A DNA stretch of 64,000 bases from Acanthopleura granulata (taxonomy: Eukaryota > Mollusca > Polyplacophora > Chitonida > Chitonidae). The notes under the pieces are model-generated. The model made no database searches, was not told the DNA's origin, and worked only from the letters and a program-made list of their open reading frames with translations. Location of the stretch: NCBI GenBank assembly GCA_016165875.1, contig JABBOT010000014.1, positions 11,131,871-11,195,870 on the forward strand, written 5' to 3'. A program made the position numbers and the translations under genes. Of the stretch, positions 1-35,599 are shown piece by piece; position 1 is the first letter of the stretch; each line of letters starts with the position of its first letter.

Positions 1-377
1 GGGAGAGGAGGGTATGTATATACTCCTACATGCATCTTTCCATTTCGATAGGTCACTTTACACGACTGAACCCAATCCAGAAGAAGTTCTGGTGCAGTGA
101 TGGAGTCATTCCTCAAGGCTTCATGATGGAGTGAGATTGTAGTGAGCGGGTCAACTGACCCTTGACCTTACCTACATGTACTTTACTCTTACCCACATGT
201 ACTTTACTCTTACTTACATCTGGTCACATTTCTTACACTTGATCTTCCTTGTCAACATTACATGTTTAGCAACAATAGCCCTCTTAGGACCATTGTACAG
301 TGTGGCTCTGGGGGTGTTGTACATTTGGCTTGGTTGCCTACGTAAACACATTAATCTTCACTAAACCTGCTTAGGTA
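1..377. other. Left edge: intronic or upstream sequence, no exon recognised
   Basis: Presumably an intron of SMARCD, since the first visible exon starts in phase 0. A 21-bp sequence (CCTACATGTA then CTTTACTCTTA) is duplicated in tandem at about 170-212. Nothing coding is recognised. Confidence 0.5.
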
Positions 378-553
378 CAAAGGGAAGCAAGTCATGTAAC
401 TCCTAAAACAGCAGTGCCCTCTATCTCCTTGAATAACAATGCCCACCATGGTTATTCATCATCACTTGCTATGTTATTGAAATCTCTAATCTTGTTATTC
501 AGATAGGAAGAGGGCGCTGCTGCTTTGTGAGTTGCAGGATTTACTTCCCTTTG
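378..553. mobile_element. MITE-like palindromic element with about 63-bp terminal inverted repeats
   Basis: The left arm begins CAAAGGGAAGCAAGTCATGT at 378 and runs through CAGCAGTGCCCTCT to about 441. The right arm, 490-553, read in reverse complement is CAAAGGGAAGTAAATCCTGC and so on, including CAGCAGCGCCCTCT. Arms align over about 63 bp, around a 48-bp centre. There is no coding capacity. A diverged relative lies at about 21565-21905. Confidence 0.8.
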
Positions 554-574
554 TTGAGGGCTGGAGAACCTCAT

Positions 575-790
575 TGTACATGTCTTTCGCATGTTTGCAA
601 GGTGTTATTCAAAGCATATTTTGAAAGCATTATTCTGTGTTGAGTGATAAGATTGTACATTCTGTGAATCCCTGAAATGGGCCAATCCAAACAATGTTGT
701 CTCCAAAAGCAAATTCCAAATGTGCATAAATTGCACTGAAAGTTACTCTTTCATCTGCGAGAAGGTTGAGGAATGAGGGTATGTTCCCAA
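575..790 (+). repeat. Unnamed interspersed repeat, copy 1 of 3
   Basis: Landmarks GCATGTTTGCAAG, GCATTATTCTGTGT, CATAAATTGCACTGAAAGTT and GAAGGTTGAGGAAT occur here in order. They recur in the same order at 13620-13818 and more diverged at 28530-28765. No terminal repeats or coding capacity were seen. Confidence 0.7.
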
Positions 791-1292
791 ACGCTGCTAA
801 GCCACAAGTACACCTGTCGTGTTTGAGAGACCAATGATTTATGATTACATGCCAGTGCCAGAGGGTTTTGTGTTGAGCTCACCCTCATACATTCTTCAGT
901 AAACTTTTCATGGATTGTGAAGATTGTTGTACTTTTTTAAGTTACATATGCTGATTGTGTAGCACACTGCCTTTTCACCGCTTGGCCAGCATTGGAGATT
1001 GTTGTTTATGAATATACATGTACCTGTACTTACATGTCTGTGTTGGTGGCTCCCCCCACACTGTGGGCGCGTCAGCTCGATCTGCATACTTTTTACAGGT
1101 CAGATCTTGAAAAATAATGAGTTGAAAGCAAATGAGCTTGAGACGGATTGGAATTCTCATGCATGGTATTTTCAAACATGTTTAAAGGGTCGGTTGGTTT
1201 CAATACAACAGTGAACGTGTTTGTATTATGGTGGCCTTATTGTTGTTTCTGTGCTTATTACTTATACATTTTTGTATATGTTTACCTGACAG
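791..1292. other. Intron, nothing recognised
   Basis: Intronic sequence upstream of the first visible exon. Short open frames occur on both strands without family resemblance. No initiator exon for SMARCD was found. Confidence 0.5.
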
Positions 1293-26245
<24,953 letters not shown>

Positions 26246-26540
26246 TCTTTGCTACACCTGTCACCTGGGCCTGTTTTATCTGTATCACCTGTGCCTGCCT
26301 TACCTGTACCTACCCTGTGCGATCACCCACAGTCACCACGACCTGCCATGCCCTTCACTAGTGACAGGTTCTTACCTTCTGGCATAGAAGGAGGGAACGT
26401 TAGAAAAATATTATTGGAATGGACAGTTATCATTAAAGGAGCAGTCTCTGTGTTGCTGTTGATAAGCAATTTTCAGATGTGTATAATGTGGTAGTGCACA
26501 TGTTTTGCTTTCTCAATAAATGTATATCGTGTGGAATTAC
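26246..26540 (+). other. SMARCD 3' UTR with poly(A) signal
   Basis: About 290 nt of non-coding sequence follows the stop. A canonical AATAAA is at 26515-26520, followed by a GT-rich stretch (TGTATATCGTGTGG), as expected at a cleavage site. The downstream minisatellite starts right after it. Confidence 0.75.
26515..26520 (+). terminator. Polyadenylation signal AATAAA
   Basis: An exact AATAAA hexamer 270 nt after the SMARCD stop codon, with GT-rich sequence just downstream. It is the first such hexamer after the coding region. Confidence 0.7.
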
Positions 26541-26995
26541 ACATTATGTGGAAACAGCATACAAGTTTGTACACCATGTGGAAGTACACAATCTACACTG
26601 TACACTACATGTATGCATGTGTCTGTCATGTTCAGGTAATATGTACACCATGTAGAGCTGTACGTGATGTGGAAACACTGTTTGTACAGCACATGTGGAA
26701 GTACACAACCTACATTGTACACTACAGGTACACGTGTTTTCCACATTGTGGAAATGTGTACACCATATGGAAACGTAAATGACATAGAAATGTAAACCTT
26801 GTGCATCTGTATACCAGCTGGAAATGCATGTATACATGTACATGTACACCACATGGAACTGTGTGTATTCCTGGTTTAGGTACACAGAATGTGGACCTGT
26901 ACACCACATGGAACTGTGTGTATTCCTGGTTCAGGTACACAGAATGTGGACCTGTACACCACATGGAGCTACATGCTATAATACACATGGAAATA
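26525..26995 (+). repeat. Degenerate minisatellite downstream of SMARCD
   Basis: Units around GTACACCATGTGGAAGTACA and CATGTGGAAATG repeat irregularly. A cleaner 54-bp unit (GGAACTGTGTGTATTCCTGG, TACACAGAATGTGGACCTGT, ACACCACAT) is duplicated at about 26852-26962. The open frames across it are repeat translations. Confidence 0.8.
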
Positions 26996-27935
26996 CATTC
27001 TAAAGGTGGTTTAGATCGAAAAGAAATTCAAAAGTGAGAATTGCGTTCGCCTTCTGTGGACATGTTGAGGTGGACAACAGAAAATCACTGTCCATGGAAA
27101 CCAACTGTTTCGTATATCTGATTAATTACATAAATGTATTTATTTCATATATATGAAAAAATCAGCACTGTTTTTGCAGGCCACTAGAGATGTGGCTGAC
27201 AAAGATAGGGCAAAGGTTAGAAGTTATACAGGTGCAGGGGCCCACCATCATAAGGGTTATGAAAATGCAATGGTTATACAGGTATAGGGGCCTACCATCA
27301 TAAGGGTTATTCATGTCTCTCATTGTACATAAATCACACAATGTTTTGAAGCAGTCATCATCATTAATAACAGACAACAGTTCGGGGGGGGGGGGGTGCA
27401 GGGATGCCTTTGATCGAAATTGCTGAGTACATATGTGTGTGTCATTGAAACTTGTCATGAAATCAACAAAATAAAGGTCATCAGATTATTAATTTGAATT
27501 GTTGCTGAATCTGATTTCAATTAGTCTTTGATAGGAGAATAAAGACGAACTTCTACGCTTATCTACATAAAAAAGACATCTGCTTTGACGATCAGTCAGG
27601 CAACATGCCGGGGTATGTCTCAATTGAATACAGATAGTGTAAATGTACAACATTTTCAATTATTAAAGCGGTTTTTAAAGGCTAGTTAGGCACCATTATC
27701 CAAGGAAATGTTGACATTGTTCTCAGAGGTGGTTGAGAAGGTCGAAGAGTTAGGGTATGTTAGAAAGGAACATAAATAATAGTAATGAAATGAGATTTCT
27801 GACCTGGAGTTGGTTAGAAGTTCGTCTTCATTCTTGTTTTTCAACACGACCTCAGGTAGGGGGTTCAAACAGTGGGCCGCATTGATAATTGGTAGTTCGT
27901 CACATGGGACTCCGTGTTAGTTTAATCCCGATGTA
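26996..27935. other. Intergenic, small direct repeat only
   Basis: TACAGGTGCAGGGGCCCACC then ATCATAAGGGTTAT recurs at about 27270 with TATAGGGGCCTACCATCATA (offset about 56 bp). There is a poly-G run at about 27385. No gene recognised. Confidence 0.5.
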
Positions 27936-27939
27936 GGGC

Positions 27940-28208
27940 CTCCGTCGCCGACAGGGTTAGCGGATTAGGGCAAGGTAATGACCCAGGAACCTCTCTGCGG
28001 TTGCTGTGAGTTCAAGAAAGTCTATGCTGGCTTCCTCTCCGGCGAGGCATGGGAAGATCCGCCTACAACTTACGGAGGGTCGTGCGTTTCCCCCGCGCTC
28101 TGCCTGATTTTGTCCCAACGTAATGCAGGGGGTAGTCCTATACGTGAAATATTCTGGAGTGGGAGCAAAGCACCAATCAAATAGGCCTACATAAATAAGT
28201 AAATAAAC
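27940..28208 (+). mobile_element. SINE family A, diverged
   Basis: GTAATGACCCAGGAACCTCT, TATGCTGGCTTCCTCTCCGG, GGTCGTGCGTTTCCCCCGCG, CGTGAAATATTCTGGAGTGG and AGCACCAATCAAATAGGCCT. Its sequence is more diverged than intronic copies. Confidence 0.85.
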
Positions 28209-28529
28209 CTGATTCCATGGATAGCTTACAGGCAAAGTAAACCAGGAATAATTACCAATAAGAGCTGTAGAAATAAAACGCTGCGATATCCTTAAGGGAA
28301 ATGGCCCGGAAACCAGTATTTCAACGATAAAGCATCTTGATTTCGAGGTTTTCAGAGCCATACCCGGCATCTGTTTTTGACCTATGTGAAAACTATGAAT
28401 TTTTACGAAAGGAGATCGATAAACATTTTATTATTTTTCTTTGCTTTTGAAACCTTCACTTACATCACCGCAGCGTTCAGCGCAACAGTTGAGCAAGATC
28501 TGTTCGGTCCTATGTCCTCGCAGCATGCT

Positions 28530-28765
28530 GCAATTCTTCAGCCTTTTTTGCACGGTTTGCAAGATATTAATTTTCAAAATTGCTCTTTATTCTGTGCAGA
28601 CAGAAGGACATTATTCTGTGTAGACATAAAATTATACATGTACTTTCTTTGAAGCCCGGAAATTCTCTAACCCAAACTAATGCAGTTCTGCTTCCAAAAT
28701 CGAGTCTGAAAGGTGCAAAAATTACACTGAAAGCTGCCTGGTTGAGGAAGTGTGTCTCCAGTGTT
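28530..28765 (+). repeat. Unnamed interspersed repeat, copy 3 of 3
   Basis: AATTCTTCAGCCTTTTTTGC, GTTTGCAAGATATTAATTTT, CATTATTCTGTGTAGACAT, AAAATTACACTGAAAGCTGC and GGTTGAGGAAG are shared with 575-790 and 13620-13818. An internal TTATTCTGTG duplication is present. Confidence 0.65.
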
Positions 28766-29406
28766 GTCTATGGTGACTACGATGTTAATAGGACACCCAA
28801 TCTTCAAATAAGATAATAATACGCATGGTGTTATGAAGGGCATTTCATATTTCCAAATATTGTTTTCCTGGGTTTTTTTCTGTTTGTTTAGATTTTTTTA
28901 ATAGTGGGTAAAATGCTGATAGAAATCAGATAACCACGATAGAAGTCTCTATTGTTGAACAAGCTGAATCCGAGGGAGGTCAACGATTCTTTTTACCTGC
29001 TAAACCTCTTTTGATTGCTGTACTTCAACGTTCAAAATGAATTCCTAGTACAACATCGATATCACAATTCAATAGAACAGTTAAAGTTTGTTTAGGAACG
29101 AAGAAAGAATCCGTGACGTCTCAATCTGTTCATCATGACCCCTAGCGTCCACCACAGAGCCTCACTATTTTGTGCACTTTGTTCCGCGCAATAAATATGT
29201 AGGGAGTTCATTAAAGCCATATTTGCAATCTGCAGGACCTGGCCTTTTACATGATGCGTACTTTACTTGTAGATGGTCTCTTTAATGCAGCTAATCCTTC
29301 ACTGAAGCTGCACTAACAATATAAAGTTGCCTGGGTTTTTGCCATCTCCAAGGAAACCGCCAACTTCCACCCATGCCTGATAAAATCCCCTTTCTGTCTT
29401 ATCCAG
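28766..29406. other. Intergenic, nothing recognised
   Basis: No repeat family recognised. It ends in a pyrimidine-rich acceptor-like tract (CCCCTTTCTGTCTTATCCAG). Confidence 0.5.
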
Positions 29407-29577
29407 CAGTTTCATTTGGGCATCAGACCTCACTGGCCGAAGAAACAGACTAAGCTTGAGCTGGCACGGTGTCTGGTGTCATCGGTATGTCATTTCCAGC
29501 AGTTTCATTTGGGCATCAGACCTCACTGGCCGAAGAAACAGACTAAGCTTGAGCTGGCACGGTGTCTGGTGTCATCG
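29407..29577 (+). CDS. Candidate 78-nt exon, tandemly duplicated (unknown gene)
   Basis: The sequence from 29407 to 29484 is preceded by a strong acceptor (CCTTTCTGTCTTATCCAG) and followed by a donor (TCG|GTATGT). It reads 26 open codons in phase 0, including HLGIRPHWPKK and TKLELARCLVSS. The unit recurs at 29500-29577, exactly 93 bp later, with only GTATGTCATTTCCAG between the copies, and again ends in GTATGT. Fifteen bases are too few for a normal intron, but they read in frame (VCHFQ), so a fused exon would give a 31-residue repeat. I do not recognise the protein; HLGIR also occurs in the C-terminal part of AMPK alpha, which is probably chance. Confidence 0.4.
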
Positions 29578-29584
29578 GTATGTC

Positions 29585-29777
29585 ATTTCAGTGAGGCAGC
29601 TCTGTGAATATGTCAACATTGGGACAGACCTGCTATTCTCGTGAGATGAGTTAAGTAATGTGAAAATGACCTAAACCTAACACAAGGTGGACGTTTAAAC
29701 TTTCCCTCTCATATTTAAACAACAGAATTATCCGCTCATTTCACGTTGATGTATTAATGACAATACAAAAGACATGC
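29585..29777. other. Intergenic, nothing recognised
   Basis: Short unrecognised stretch after the candidate exon pair. Confidence 0.4.
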
Positions 29778-30008
29778 AGCATGGAGAATAAAACCAGAGC
29801 GATGACGACAGGGTGGTTGTTGGCAAATGGTCCGACGTTACCGGTGAAATCTGGCCTCCTGTCAAATTGCCTCTGTGAACGTTTTACTCTAATTGTGCAT
29901 GTAAAGGCCTAAAACCTAGCAACTTAAACGCCTCCAAAGCATCATGGCTTTAAGTAGAATTAAGCCACAAAAATACAAGAATGTTAATTACCATTTTTAG
30001 ACGTTTTC
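29778..30008 (+). repeat. Unnamed interspersed repeat R5, copy 1
   Basis: GCATGGAGAATAAAACCAGA, GTGAAATCTGGCCTCCTGTC, AATTGCCTCTGTGAACGTTT and CCATTTTTAGACGTT. The same ordered blocks occur near 46040, 48120, 50055, 53563 and 53880, and in reverse at 48600. Confidence 0.7.
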
Positions 30009-30589
30009 TCAAAACTTTTTTTTTTACACCGCATGTGATTAACATTTACATAAATATATTCATTTCATTTAATTGACTTCAGTTTCAAGAGGTCCGGTTA
30101 CAGAGCTGACAACAGAAAGAGATAATGTGATAAATATGCACGTACAAGCCAAATATGCACGTCCAAAACAAACCAAATGCTTAATATGCCGGTGCAAGCC
30201 AAAGTGAATGTAAAAGTGAATGTAATGGCTGTCACGATTAATGAGACATCAGATTCACTGTGGGTCAGGCGTACGCTAGAATATACACAACTGGTTAAGT
30301 AAATGAGCACAAAATGTAAGGAAGACTCTAGCAATTTAGAATAAAGTAAAGACTTGCGTTTTCTTTGAAATGTACGGAGTGATGGAAAAATATGGACTTT
30401 CCCATCTTGGATGCATGCTGTCAAAATGTCTGTGCTTTGATACAAATATCGACACGTTTGGACGCAGGGTAAAACAGCTTTGGACGGCGTGATTGTACAC
30501 TGGGGTATGATAGAAAAAAAAAACCAAAAAAAAAAAAAAAACCAAAACAAAAAAACCAAAAAAAAAACCAATCATAACATATATTTACA

Positions 30590-31215
30590 ATTTTCTTCAA
30601 AGCACCAAACCTCTACAAACTGATTTGTCATATCTTCTGGCAGATTTAAAACAGAAGAAGTATTCTTTGTGGGTTTTCTTTTTTCGAGCCTTTCTATCAA
30701 AGGCTTTTAGTGTGGCAACCCTGTTTCTCAGCAGCAGCCAAGCAGGCTACGAATATAAGGTATCTGCAATGATCGGGTAGCTGTCGAATTGTTAAACTTG
30801 TTGCGTGTTCTAGAGATAAAACGTAACATTCTGTTAGCTTTGGATGTGACGTAATCTGTGAGTTCGTCAAAGGTACAGCTTGCTGATAACATGTTCCTGG
30901 TTAAGACCCCTATCACCATTTTTTTAAATAATTAAATTTAGATGAAGCAACATTTAGATATATTGACATTTAATATCCATTTGACACTCTAGTTGTTTGG
31001 ATTATCAACAACATTTTGCAGCCTAAATGAGTTACCTAACTTTGACACGGAATCTCCAGTTTTGTTACTTTTTTTTGTAAATAAAAGACATTGAAAATAT
31101 TGCGAAAAGGAGCAAATCATTAATTTTAAAGGGGTAAAAAGTACTGGTCATAAAACTGAACCTTGTGAGATCCCCCTCCTCCTCCACCACGGTACAACTA
31201 GCCAGGGAACTGAGA
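30590..31215 (-). mobile_element. Decayed LINE fragment (Jockey-like reverse transcriptase)
   Basis: On the minus strand, a sequence resembling the RT motif Q-G-S-V-L...L-F...IND is readable with broken frames near 31130-31175. It is followed by an open stretch (30919 to 30728) containing DYVTSKANRMLRFISRTRNK and TATRSLQIPYIRSLLG. This is the RT thumb pattern of Jockey/RTE-type non-LTR elements (TSKANRMLGFI...). Downstream codons resemble IERLEKRKPTK and a LNLPEDM-like region to about 30600. Several stops and frameshifts show it is dead. The adjacent 30485-30570 stretch is A-rich and low in complexity. Confidence 0.8.
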
Positions 31216-31239
31216 TAAGATTTTAACCAATTTCAAAAT

Positions 31240-31542
31240 TTGTCTGGTATAAAACACCATAGAAACGAAATTGGTTTCTTTCTTCTACTTCTTGTGTTAT
31301 TTATTTGTAAATACGTGTTAAAAAGATGGCTATTGACAGTTTACAAATTTACCAAATATTTTTATAATAACTCGTATAAAAGTGAAAAAGATCCATACTC
31401 TCCATCACGATTTTTGTTTCCAGATTTACACACTGGTATTACGTTTGGTCATTTTGATACGGAAGGAAAAACACTAGATTTTAGAGAAAAATTAAACGGA
31501 ATGATTAAAGAAGGACAGCTAGTCATGGCAAACTCTTCTTAA
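31240..31542 (+). CDS. Open frame with a hydrophobic segment, unknown
   Basis: A 100-codon frame with no ATG near its start: the first in-frame ATG is late (in NGMIKEGQ). It has a hydrophobic segment (FFLLLLVLFICKYVL) followed by SPSRFLFPDLHTGITFGHFD and KLNGMIKEGQLVMANSS, then TAA. The second half has a protein-like composition in otherwise AT-rich DNA. It may be a decayed gene or retrocopy next to the LINE fragment. I do not recognise a family. Confidence 0.2.
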   Translation: MSGIKHHRNEIGFFLLLLVLFICKYVLKRWLLTVYKFTKYFYNNSYKSEKDPYSPSRFLFPDLHTGITFGHFDTEGKTLDFREKLNGMIKEGQLVMANSS

Positions 31543-31849
31543 AAAATAAGCTAAAACATCATTATATCCACAGGTTTTATGTTAGTTCTTACTATTCTCA
31601 AATTTAGCATTAACTGATAAGTAAGACGCAGTAAGCGGTAGTTTCCCATATTCATGTCTGGATATTCATTTATACTCTACACTCAATGCACTTAAAATTA
31701 ATAGTGAATTTCAACTTTTCTATTCAGCAATGGTCAGACTTTACTGTTTGATCATTTGCCCAACCATGTCATCTTCACAGGGTACGCGTGTAAAAAAGAA
31801 GTAAAAGTCGAGAGAAAAGCTTTCAAAACTGAATAAGACATGCAGCTCA

Positions 31850-33560
31850 AGGTGACCGCACCACACCGTATTCAGTCTGTGTGTAATCAGACCCCTCACC
31901 TTATTCAGTCTGTGTGCAATCGGACAGGACCAAATAATGACCCCTCACCTTATTCAGTCTGTGTGTAATCAGACAGCTCAAACTAATGACACTCCAAATC
32001 ATTCTATCGGCATCTGTATATATTCACAAAGCACAAACAGACGACACCCCACCTCATTCAACCTGTGTGCAAACACAGAGCACAAACTGATGATACTCCA
32101 CCTAATTCAACTTGTGTGAAATCAGACAGCACAAACTGATGACACTCCACGTAATTCGATATGTGGGTAATCAGACAGCACTGATGACACCCGCATCATT
32201 CAATGTGTGTGTAATCAGATATAACCAGCTGATGACACAATCTTATTCAGCCTGTGTTAAATCAAACTGCACAAACTGAGAAGACTCCACCTCATTCAAT
32301 ACGTGTTTAATCAGACAGCACAAACTAATGACACCCCACCTTATTTAATCTGTGTGCAATCATACAGCACAAACAGACAACACCCAACCTCATTTAGTCT
32401 GTGTGCAATCAGGCAGCACAAACAGACAACACCCAACCTCATTTAGTCTGTGTGCAATCAGGCAGCACAAACAGACGACACCCGAACTCATTCAGTCCGT
32501 GTGTAATGAGACAACCCAAACTGAGCACACCCCACCCCATTCAGTCTGTGTGTAATCAGACAACCCAAACTGATCATACACAATCTCATTCAATCTTTGT
32601 GAAATCAGACAGCACAAGCTCATGACAATCCATGTTATTCAATACGGTTGTGATCAGACAGGTCAACTAAACGACACCCGACCTCATTCAGTCTGTATGT
32701 AATCAAACGACAAAAACTGATGACACCTCACCTCATACAGTCTGTGTGTAATCAGACAACACAAACTGAGGACACCCCATCTCATTCAGTCTGCATATAA
32801 TGAGACAACACAAACTGAAGACATCCCAGGTCATTCAGTCTGTGTGCAATCAGATGACACCTCACCTTATTCAGTCTGTGTGTAATGAGACGGCAAAAAC
32901 CGAGAACACCCCACCCCATTCAATCTGTGTGTAATCTGACAGCACAAACCGAGAAAGCCTCACCTGATTCAATCTGTGTGTAATCAAACGACAAAAACTG
33001 ATGACACCTCACCTCATACAGTCTGTGTGTAATCAGACAACACAAACTGAGGACACCCCATCTCATTCAGTCTGCATGTAATGAGACAACACAAACTGAA
33101 GACATCCCAGGTCATTCAGTCTGTGTGCAATCAGATGACACCTCATCTTATTCAGTCTGTGTGTAATGAGACGGCAAAAACCGAGAACACCCCACCCCAT
33201 TCAATCTGTGTGTAATCTGACAGCACAAACCGAGAAAGCCTCACCTGATTCAATCTGTGTGTAATCAAACGACAAAAACTGATGACACCCCACCCTATTC
33301 AATCTGTGTGTAATCAGACAGCACAAACTGATGATACCCGACTCATTAAATCTCTCTGTAATGAGAGAGCACAAAATGATGACATAACACCATTTTCGGT
33401 CTTTAATCAAACATTGCAAAATGATGGCACCCTACCTGATCCAGTCTTCAATCAAACATGACACATAGAGAATACCACACCTCCTGAAGTCTCATCAAAG
33501 AGCACAAACTAATGATACCGCACCACATTCTGTCACTGTGTAGTCAGACAGCCGTAAATA
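31850..33560 (+). repeat. About 49-bp minisatellite, roughly 34 units
   Basis: Units contain ATTCAGTCTGTGTGTAATCA, GACAGCACAAACTGATGACA and CCCCACCTC with many substitutions. A 281-bp block of units is itself duplicated in tandem: AATCAAACGACAAAAACTGA starts at 32701, 32982 and 33263. The flanks decay gradually (31850 onward and after 33300). Confidence 0.93.
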
Positions 33561-33737
33561 ACATCCTAATCACCACGACAGAGATCTGTGAGTGCTGTTT
33601 GAGTTTTTGTAGTTTTGTTTATTTTTTCTTCATCTTACTTCATGCTTTAGCACACGTTAATTTTAAAGTGGACTTGATTAGCCACAGCCATCGTGTCAGC
33701 GAATATTTTCAAGGCGTTAGGGAACCATAAAACACAG

Positions 33738-33781
33738 ATAAATAGATAGATAGATAGATAGATAGATGGATAGATAGATAA
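33738..33781 (+). repeat. (GATA)n microsatellite
   Basis: GATAGATAGATAGATAGAT with one GATG interruption, about 11 units. Confidence 0.95.
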
Positions 33782-34249
33782 GTAAACCAAAATCTTAGTT
33801 TAAATGACAATGAAAACATCATTCCCACCACTGTAAAGTGGGAAATTATTGCCTTGTATTAGTTTTTTTATGCACGATGGTACATAAATTTATTGCAGAA
33901 ATAATTCTGGTTAAATTACCTACTTATTTATTTGATATTGAACTTGCCCTTTTCTAGACTTACGGTTAAGGTTGTAGGCTGCTGGAGAGACAAGCTTGTA
34001 ACACAAGGGTTTTGGTGTTCTTTGTGCTGTGTTTAATCACAAGCAAGTTAGTATAATGATCTGGGGTTTGTTACTATGTCAGTTTTTCGCTTTGGTGCCA
34101 ATATTCATGATGAAAATGCACAATTTTTGAGAGAAAACATCGGGTATCATCATACAAAACACAGTATATATTAACTTCACTTATCTCGTAGACACCTAAT
34201 ATCGTACATATGCGCGACGTATACAAGTACAGGACTACTGCAGTTGTGT

Positions 34250-34447
34250 TCATTATTTCTTAATTTCATTGGTATTTTACGCCGTACTCAAGAATATTTC
34301 ACTTATACGTTAACCGCCAGCATTATGATAGGAGGAAACCGTTCACAGCCCTGGGGAAACCCACGACCATCCGCAGTCAGCATGAGCTGGACTCACAGAG
34401 CCCGCATGTGTGGAAAGCTTCTGGGTCATTGAGCCACGGAGGCCTCC
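34250..34447 (-). mobile_element. SINE family A, minus strand
   Basis: The plus strand shows the reversed element: TTTTACGCCGTACTCAAGAA, TATTTCACTTATACGTTAAC, GGAGGAAACCGTTCACAG, AACCCACGACCATCCGCAGT, and GAGCCACGGAGGCC at the head. The body is shortened around TGAGCTGGACTCACAGAGCC. Confidence 0.9.
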
Positions 34448-34761
34448 TTGTATCCCCCTTGTTGTAGTGTCTTATCGTGACTGAATTTTTGGACCTGGTT
34501 ATTCAAAGCTTTGCTATAAAATAATTTTTTGGCTTTTATAATGATGTTTATCAACGAATCTGTCAACATTCCGCATGCATTATTGTTTTTCGTTTTGTTT
34601 TCAAACTCCCTCCTCCCCCTACCCACTTCCCCTACCCCCAGCACACCCGCTCGTCTTTATCGCGACAGACCACTTTATGAGCGGCATAGGCTCTGTTGAT
34701 GCACGGATTGCATTTTGCTTTCGCCTGCTTTAGTGATTTCAAGTCTACTGTTTCAACAAAT

Positions 34762-35265
34762 TGTAAGTATGACAGTATACTTTGAAATGATATTTCTGTA
34801 ATCTGTGAATACGTCTAGCACAGTGCTGTCTTATTCCCCAATATACCCTACGTATAGATGACAAGAGCCGATTAACACACACGTTCGCATTTATACTGGC
34901 ATAGAACCTTACATATTCCTCACATTTGGGAACTAAACGATGGGAAAACATGAAAATATGCATCATTTTGACCATGTTTTGAGGGAGGTGTAGATAATGG
35001 GGCGTTACTATCAAACTGTATGAGAGTATACTTTGAAATGATATTTCTGTAATCTGTGAATACGTCTAGCACACTGTTGTCTTATTCCCCGATATACCCC
35101 ATGCATAGATGACAAGAGCCGATTAACAGACATATTCAAAATTTCGCAATTATACTGGAATAGAACCTATATTCCTTACACTTGGGAAATAAACGATGGG
35201 AAAACATGAAAAAATGCTTCATTTTGACCATGTTTTGACGGGGGTGTAGGTAATGTTGCGTTGTT
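34762..35265 (+). repeat. Tandem duplication of about 251 bp
   Basis: GTATACTTTGAAATGATATT at 34775 recurs at 35026. CTGTAATCTGTGAATACGTC, GACAAGAGCCGATTAACA and TTCATTTTGACCATGTTTTG are all paired at the same offset. The copies differ by scattered substitutions and small indels. Confidence 0.93.
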
Positions 35266-35434
35266 GTGGTTTATTTAAATCTGCCAGCTACATGTTTGAG
35301 TATGGATTATCGCCACTTTAGCAATATTGCAGCCTTATCATGGCGAGCAGCAAGTTTAAGAGCCGAACAAAAGCTTTTTGGTGCACATTACAACAGTACT
35401 TTACACGTGAAGTCGGATGAAATTGCGGGACATG

Positions 35435-35560
35435 CGGCTTAGACAATTCAAGATGGCGAAAATTTCCCAGGAGAGGGGCTAACAAACCGCCCGGTGACGT
35501 CACTACATCGCCTGCGTACAGAACGTTTCCCAGAAGGATACGCGCGCCGGAAGTGTATCT
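35435..35560. promoter_or_regulatory. Promoter-like motif cluster (YY1, CRE, ETS)
   Basis: Within about 100 bp lie AAGATGGCGAAAA (YY1-type), GGTGACGTCACT (a perfect CRE palindrome) and CGCGCCGGAAGTG (ETS/GABP type). The stretch is richer in CpG than its surroundings. On the minus strand a perfect donor (GAG|GTAAGT) lies at about 35597-35605, about 40 bp beyond the cluster. No gene could be attached. Confidence 0.35.
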
Positions 35561-35599
35561 AAAAATATACATATAAATGAACATTAAAGGTCACTTACC

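Noticed and set aside
30098..30575. Minus-strand frames with FFFFWFF and FGFFVLVFFF tracts
   Set aside because: They arise from an interrupted poly-A tract at 30510-30570 and are low complexity.
31850..33560. Regular repeats resembling a CRISPR array
   Set aside because: The units are contiguous and diverge gradually with no unique spacers, in an animal genome; this is a minisatellite.
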